From NCBI GenBank assembly GCA_027405735.1, contig JAPEHQ010000001.1:2294001-2358000 (forward strand): DNA of 64,000 bases, given 5' to 3'. The stretch is from Mucor racemosus. Lineage: Eukaryota; Mucoromycota; Mucoromycetes; Mucorales; Mucoraceae. Position numbers and translations under genes: made by a program. Below, piece after piece: positions 59,284-64,000 of the stretch; the first letter of the stretch is position 1, and every line of letters starts with the position of its first letter. The notes under the pieces were generated by a model. That model was not told the DNA's origin, ran no database searches, and saw only the letters and a program-made list of their open reading frames with translations.

Positions 59284-59749
59284 ATGGCTCAGAGACTTAC
59301 ATACAGACGTCGTTGTTCTTACAACACCCGTTCCAACCGTGTTCGCGCCGTTAAGACCCCCGGTAAATTTAACTATTCAGTAATATGAAAAATACAATAG
59401 AAAACTAATTTATATACTTTTTTTTTTTTTTTAAAAAAAAAAGGTGGAAAGCTCGTCGTCCAATACGAGAAGAAGCCCGTTAAGGCTCCTCGTTGTGGTG
59501 ATTGTGGTGAAGCTCTCGCTGGTGTAAGTATTTATTTTTCAGTTGGAAAAAAGGTCAATTATTAATATTTAATTAAAGGTCAAGGCTCTCCGTCCCCGTG
59601 AGTTCGCCACTGTCTCCAAGACCCAAAAGAACGTTAGCCGTGCCTATGGTGGTTCTCGTTGTGCTCACTGTGTTAGAAACCGTATTGTCCGTGCTTTCTT
59701 GATCGAAGAACAAAAGATTGTCAAGAAGGTTCTCAAGGCCCAAAAATAA
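59284..59749 (+). CDS. RPL34: 60S ribosomal protein eL34
   Basis: Three exons (59284-59362, 59444-59523, 59579-59749) give 109 residues. The start [19 protein letters not shown] is the typical eL34 N-terminus. CGDCG and later CAHCVRNRI supply the zinc-binding cysteines, and the end is Lys-rich (KKVLKAQK). It is a component of the large cytosolic ribosomal subunit. Codon use is strongly biased to C-ending and preferred codons (CGT, GTC, AAG), unlike the neighbouring genes, in keeping with very high expression. The two short introns near the 5' half are usual for fungal ribosomal protein genes. Confidence 0.97.
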
Positions 59750-60379
59750 GTTTCTTGCCAATAATTTTTTTTATATATATATATAAAAAAAAAAAGAAAT
59801 AAATAATCCCCAACATTATTCGCTTGATGTAAATATAAATTATACGTATATTTATTTATTTGATTGTGATGTGATAGAAGGACAAATGTAATTAGTTAAT
59901 TATATGTTGAAGGTTCATGTATGGAAAAAAAAAAATGGAGTTGAATTTGGATTTCATGTATAGTTTATGCATATATAGAATATTGGTTGAGATTGATTTC
60001 TATAGAAGTTTGTCATATAAATAGCAAATGTTTCCGCATTAATTTGAGAATGATGTGTTCTAATATACTAGGTTTTTGCTATATTATATTTTACTCTAAC
60101 ACATAATTTCCATAAACGCGAGCATTATGATAATTATCAAAAGAAGGTAGTGTCTAGTATACAATAGATACTTTATAAATATCAAAATAATCGACTCTAT
60201 ATGGCTCAAAACTATCATAATGTTGAACTAACCCTCTCCTATTATTTTACATTTGAGTTGTTTTGGAAGCTTTTAGCATTTTTTAGTCGAAGTACTGCAT
60301 ATATGCTGTATAACCAGCCAAATTACGTTTATTTACAGAGAATTGTTGATTCTCCATAGAGAAAATCAACCATAAACTA
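59750..60379. other. 3' flank of eL34 and AT-rich gap
   Basis: TATATATATATA at 59772-59783 followed by A-rich sequence and AATAAATAAT (near 59795). An inverted pair GAGAATTGTTGATTCTC lies near 60341. No gene is seen. Confidence 0.4.
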
Positions 60380-61085
60380 AATAAAAAAGCGGGTTTTCTA
60401 AACTTTTCTTATGTTTAACCACGTATGGTCTGAAAATTTAGACTTTTTAGCGGACATTTTTGGGACTCATTTTACCCTTACCAACACTCATGATTTTGAT
60501 CAAAAAACAGAAAAATCAAATTTTGATACCAAAATCAACGTTTAAATATACTACATTATGAGAGAAAATTGTAGCCATAACTAATATACATTTTATAAAA
60601 GCTTAATATTAAATGTTAAGTAATCAAAATTAGCATTTTTGGCCCAAAAACGCTTTTTTGATTAAAGGATTTTCATGTAATATTTTACAATAAAAATGTT
60701 TATTATTTTTTATTGAGCAAATAGAGCGCTAAATTCTGTATATGTGTATATTTTTCGTTTTTATAATTGGTAGTATAATTAACTCTAGATTTGCAAAACC
60801 AAAAAAAAAAAAATTAAAAAATGTCAAAATTGATGATCTGGACAAGAATATTTTTTGAAATTAATATTCCGCTTATAAACCTTGTAAGACTTAAAAATAA
60901 GAGATTTTATAATACTTCAGAACGTTTTCAGGAATTTACGGAGCTGTACCCACTTGATTCAAGCTTATTACTATAAATCTTTATATATGCTAATATTGTG
61001 TGGTAGTTTATTTGATTATAATATAGTCTTGCTTTATACCTTTAACAAACTTAGAAGAGTTATAATTGTATTTCCTATCGCCTTT
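60380..61085 (+). repeat. Dispersed repeat R2, copy 2
   Basis: Direct repeat of 14085-14800 with long identical blocks between about 60477 and 60770, fading to the right. It is in the same orientation as copy 1. It is not flanked by the MITE or SINE-like pieces found beside copy 1, so R2 is an independent unit. Confidence 0.85.
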
Positions 61086-62579
61086 TATAATTACGTTTTT
61101 GTAGCACTCTTGACTCTTTGTCACAAGCCAATTTATTCAATGCTTTACCAGAGCCAACTTATTAAGAACTTACAAATGGTTCCTCCGTTTTCATTCAAAT
61201 TCCATAAATTAAATTGACTGGTTTCATCTACAGTAGTATCAAACGTATCATTAGTCCGCCTTATGATAAATGTCAATCTAAAATCAGAAACATCCCACTG
61301 CCATTGTTATAAGCTATGAAAAGCTTGATTTTTAATAATACAGCAATTAAATAAAAAAAAACAAGATAATACTAATAGCATATGGTGAGTAATCAAAATC
61401 CAAGTGAATATGATGAAGTATGCTTTTAAACCCTTTTAAAATCCTGAGGCAAACACAGCATCTTGGTCCTGTAATTTCTATCATCAAAATGTTCCGATTT
61501 CAACCCACACGATGAATGCACCTTTCATCAATTAATCTTGACCTCGATATACATTGGGTATCAGTTTTTTAGCATTGTATTTTCTCTGATTCATTAATAT
61601 CCGGTCTTATTAAACGATAGTGGCCTAAACTACGATTTATTATTATACTGTTGGTAATTTTTTGTTATTATTACTTTAAAAACTTGATTCTATTATTATT
61701 ATCATTGATTATAGTCGTCAAACTAATTGGTACAGTATATCATAATATTACCATTTCGCATTGGTAGGATTTATATAATTGATATCTGTATTTAACACTG
61801 GTGGCTTGAAAAGCTGGTGTCTGTTTTCAGTTTGATTAATAATGCTTATTTGATTTTCCAGTATAATTATAGGTGTTTATACTTCTAAAAACTGAATTTC
61901 CAACTGCAACTGCAACTGCATCTGTTGAACATCACTTGCATTTCTATGCGTTGTAGCTGATGTTATACTAACTCCCATTTTAGTAAAAATTTCTTTATAT
62001 TCATCCATATTCAATTTTTCTGTTATACAGCTTAATATTAATGTACTAACGTTGAGTTTTGTTTATATCTCCATCAAAAATACACATTCTCTAGACGAAA
62101 TCGGCTACCAATTTCTGGAAAGCTCTACTATTTTTTCCAAAAAAAAAAAGATACACCTTAATTTGCTGCATTTCCCAAAATAGTGAAACACTGTAACTGA
62201 TTTTCACTGAATACACAGGGAATACGCATGGTAAAACGAGCATATTACCTTACAGCGGAATACGGTGTAGTAATACGCTCATATTACAATGGTGAAACTC
62301 GTATTTTGCATGCATACTCCAACATTTTATTCAAGATTCTATACTTTCTATGGGTTCTCTATATTCCTGAATCCTTTTTTATTTGCTTATCTGGAGAATA
62401 CTACCATTATATTGCAATGTTCTCAAATTTTTTTCATTGCTTACATAATTTTCTCTACACTAAAAAAAATATGGACGTATTACCTGCAGTAAAAACGAGG
62501 TGATACGGACTTTAGTTGCAGTGAAAAACTGACAAATACATGTTCACAAGTACGGGGTTAAAATTGTAGACCAAAGGAG
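61086..62579. other. Gene-free stretch
   Basis: AT-rich DNA without a supported gene. Two overlapping short frames at 62228-62503 show no recognisable family. Confidence 0.4.
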
Positions 62580-62747
62580 AGTGACAAGCTTAACGGGTAG
62601 CGCATGCGCTACAAATTGAGTGCGACACACATATTCGTGAGTTTAAACCCGCCAAAGGGGAAGCCCTTTGGTATTAGGATATGAATTTCGAAAGAGAGTC
62701 TCCGATGACCTTGCTTCTCATCGAATATGATCCTCCTTTTTTTTTTT
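62580..62747 (+). repeat. tRNA-derived SINE-like element
   Basis: An A-box match AAGCTTAACGGG (62586-62597, 11 of 12 to the consensus) and a B-box match GTTTAAACC (62641-62649, 8 of 9 to GWTCRANNC) are spaced as in tRNA genes. A five-pair stem GCGCT/AGTGC encloses an eight-base loop between them. A non-tRNA body follows, and an eleven-T run at 62737-62747 can end Pol III transcription. There is no working acceptor stem or anticodon loop, so it is a SINE or long tRNA pseudogene and not a tRNA. Only one copy is in the window. Confidence 0.55.
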
Positions 62748-62847
62748 CTTAGTAACTTTTGCGTAAGTCTAGCAAATTTTTTCCTTTTTCATTAATGCAT
62801 ATGATATGCATACTATGTAGTAAATTTGGCTGGCAAAACCCGGCTCG

Positions 62848-62990
62848 ACACCGATACCACCAGCATCCATGGGTCATTGTACGTTGAGCTAGTTTGAGCA
62901 ACAAGTTGGTTACCTGCTACTTATACACCTACTAAGATCAGCAAGCCCATCAATTCTCCTCAAAGAATATGAATCCAAATGACCTCCCGT
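62848..62990 (+). repeat. Dispersed repeat R3, copy 2
   Basis: Partner of 18207-18345, sharing ACCAGCATCCATGG-like, GAGCAACAAGTTGGTTACCTGC and TACACCTA blocks, in the same orientation. On its minus strand TAGCTCAACG and GGTGTCGAGCC resemble weak A and B boxes, so it might also be tRNA-derived, but this is not secure. Confidence 0.7.
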
Positions 62991-63930
62991 TGCAATGGCA
63001 AGTACTGTACTTCTAGCGCTGATCCACAGAATTGCAAAAGGCTTAGCCTTGTTGTATATTTTCAGGTTTGATGAATAACACTTAAAAAAAGAATACAATT
63101 AAAATAGAATGAGTTATGAATTAGTTCTTCAACTGTATAATAAAACCAAGATATCGTTTATTTAGATATAAAAGTACAGCCTTTTATATTGATTTGACAT
63201 TGAGATCCTGAATTGTAATTTAAGGCATTATTAAGCCATTAGATCTGTTTGATAGTAATCTATGGATTGAAATGGATCAATCATAATTTAACCATTCTTG
63301 CAGAGCTTGCTATGAATTGCCTTGTTTTAATGCTGCGCTAAATGTGCTTGTTGGATGTTGATTTGATAGCTACTTGATTGATTAACCGCTGGGATGAAAT
63401 AATATGGTGTCATAATTGAGGTCCAAGCGTTCTTGATAATTATTAGATTAAACTTATTACGCTAGGAGTTTCTTATATCCGATATCAAGGCTTTCAACTT
63501 CAATACATGTCGTAGTCAATAGATTGTAAGATGTATTGATACTGTAGAAGGTGATAATACCATATGGTACTTGGTGACATACAACATAGTACAGTATATA
63601 ATTCATATTTTTGCCAATGGTCACTTTTCCAAAAAAAAAAAAGTCGAACAATCTCCGGAAGCGGCTATCTAATGATATTTTCAAGCTTTAAATCTTTAGA
63701 AAAAATCACCGGACAGCCCGGACGCGGTTGTTTAAATATTCCAAGTAGCTATAAGATGCAGGTATCGAAATTTCATACAAAAATTAAGGTTCGACTGTAT
63801 TGCTATTAATTATTCAAAGGCTTATTTTAAGTGACGCATAAATAAAACCTACAACATTATTATCCTAATAACGGATTTAACTTGAAAAGTATAAAATGAT
63901 ACAACCGGATTCAAAAAAGTCCATAAAATC
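62991..63930. other. Gene-free stretch
   Basis: No supported gene or shared repeat. Short frames on both strands near 63457-63809 are not convincing. Confidence 0.4.
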
Positions 63931-64000
63931 ACAAATTTAAAGGATTTATATATAAAAGCACTATAGCCGACCTGTGCTTCGCACTATGGCCTGAGCTGTT
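63931..64000. mobile_element. Possible Helitron-type edge, cut by window end
   Basis: The last bases read TTTATATATAAAAGCACTATAGCC followed by the hairpin GTGC-TTC-GCAC. A TATATAAAAG stretch next to a short GTGC/GCAC hairpin is common at Helitron termini. The element, if real, continues beyond the window. Weak evidence. Confidence 0.2.

Overview
The window is nuclear DNA of an early-diverging filamentous fungus, most likely Mucoromycota (Mucorales-like). The evidence is: very AT-rich intergenic DNA; intron-dense genes whose introns are mostly 45-80 nt with GTAAG/GTATG donors and YAG acceptors; typical fungal genes (P3A plasma-membrane H+-ATPase, Tup1, fused aminodeoxychorismate synthase, Vfa1); and a metazoan-like TMEM62 phosphoesterase. 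The phylum is inferred. There are no operons, CRISPR arrays or viral genes.

Layout. 1-1040: end of a dispersed repeat (family R1) and a tRNA-Thr. 2.1-7.9 kb: divergent mL49 (IMG2) and ORC3, then a queuosine-salvage gene convergent with ORC3. 9.7-12.7 kb: plasma-membrane proton pump with a clear promoter region. 12.7-20 kb: a repeat nest with two copies of a hAT-type MITE, two tRNA-derived SINE-like fragments, one copy of repeat R2 and an R1 copy split by a third hAT-type MITE. 20.1-23.0 kb: TMEM62-like phosphoesterase. 24.6-25.5 kb: a decayed RhoGAP pseudogene. 25.6-29.8 kb, minus strand: Qa-SNARE, pantothenate kinase and an intronless gene of unknown function. 32-34 kb: MFS transporter. 34.6-35.9 kb: R1. 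36.6-39.1 kb: DUF2009 protein ending at an A47 tract. 41.3-44.3 kb: Grainyhead/CP2 transcription factor. 45-46 kb: R1. 47.5-49.3 kb: cytochrome P450. 49.6-52.4 kb: AP-2 sigma and Tup1. 53.0-56.1 kb: ADC synthase. 56.1-58.7 kb: a Q/N-rich protein divergent from Vfa1. 59.3-59.7 kb: ribosomal protein eL34. 59.8-64 kb: a gene-free, repeat-bearing tail (second R2 copy, a tRNA-derived SINE-like element, second R3 copy, possible Helitron edge).

The genes are mostly unrelated housekeeping functions and do not form one pathway. Loose themes are cofactor supply (pantothenate kinase for CoA, ADC synthase for folate, Qng1 for queuine), membrane traffic (SNARE, AP-2 sigma, Vfa1) and transcription control (Tup1, CP2). 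Gene models were spliced by eye and phase-checked exon by exon. All close in frame except the first exon of ORC3, which is uncertain. I did not find a convincing new multi-gene system. The least ordinary items are the nested MITE/SINE/repeat cluster with intact target-site duplications, the RhoGAP pseudogene, the intronless unknown gene and some unusual exon structures (a 10-nt microexon and an ATG-only coding exon).
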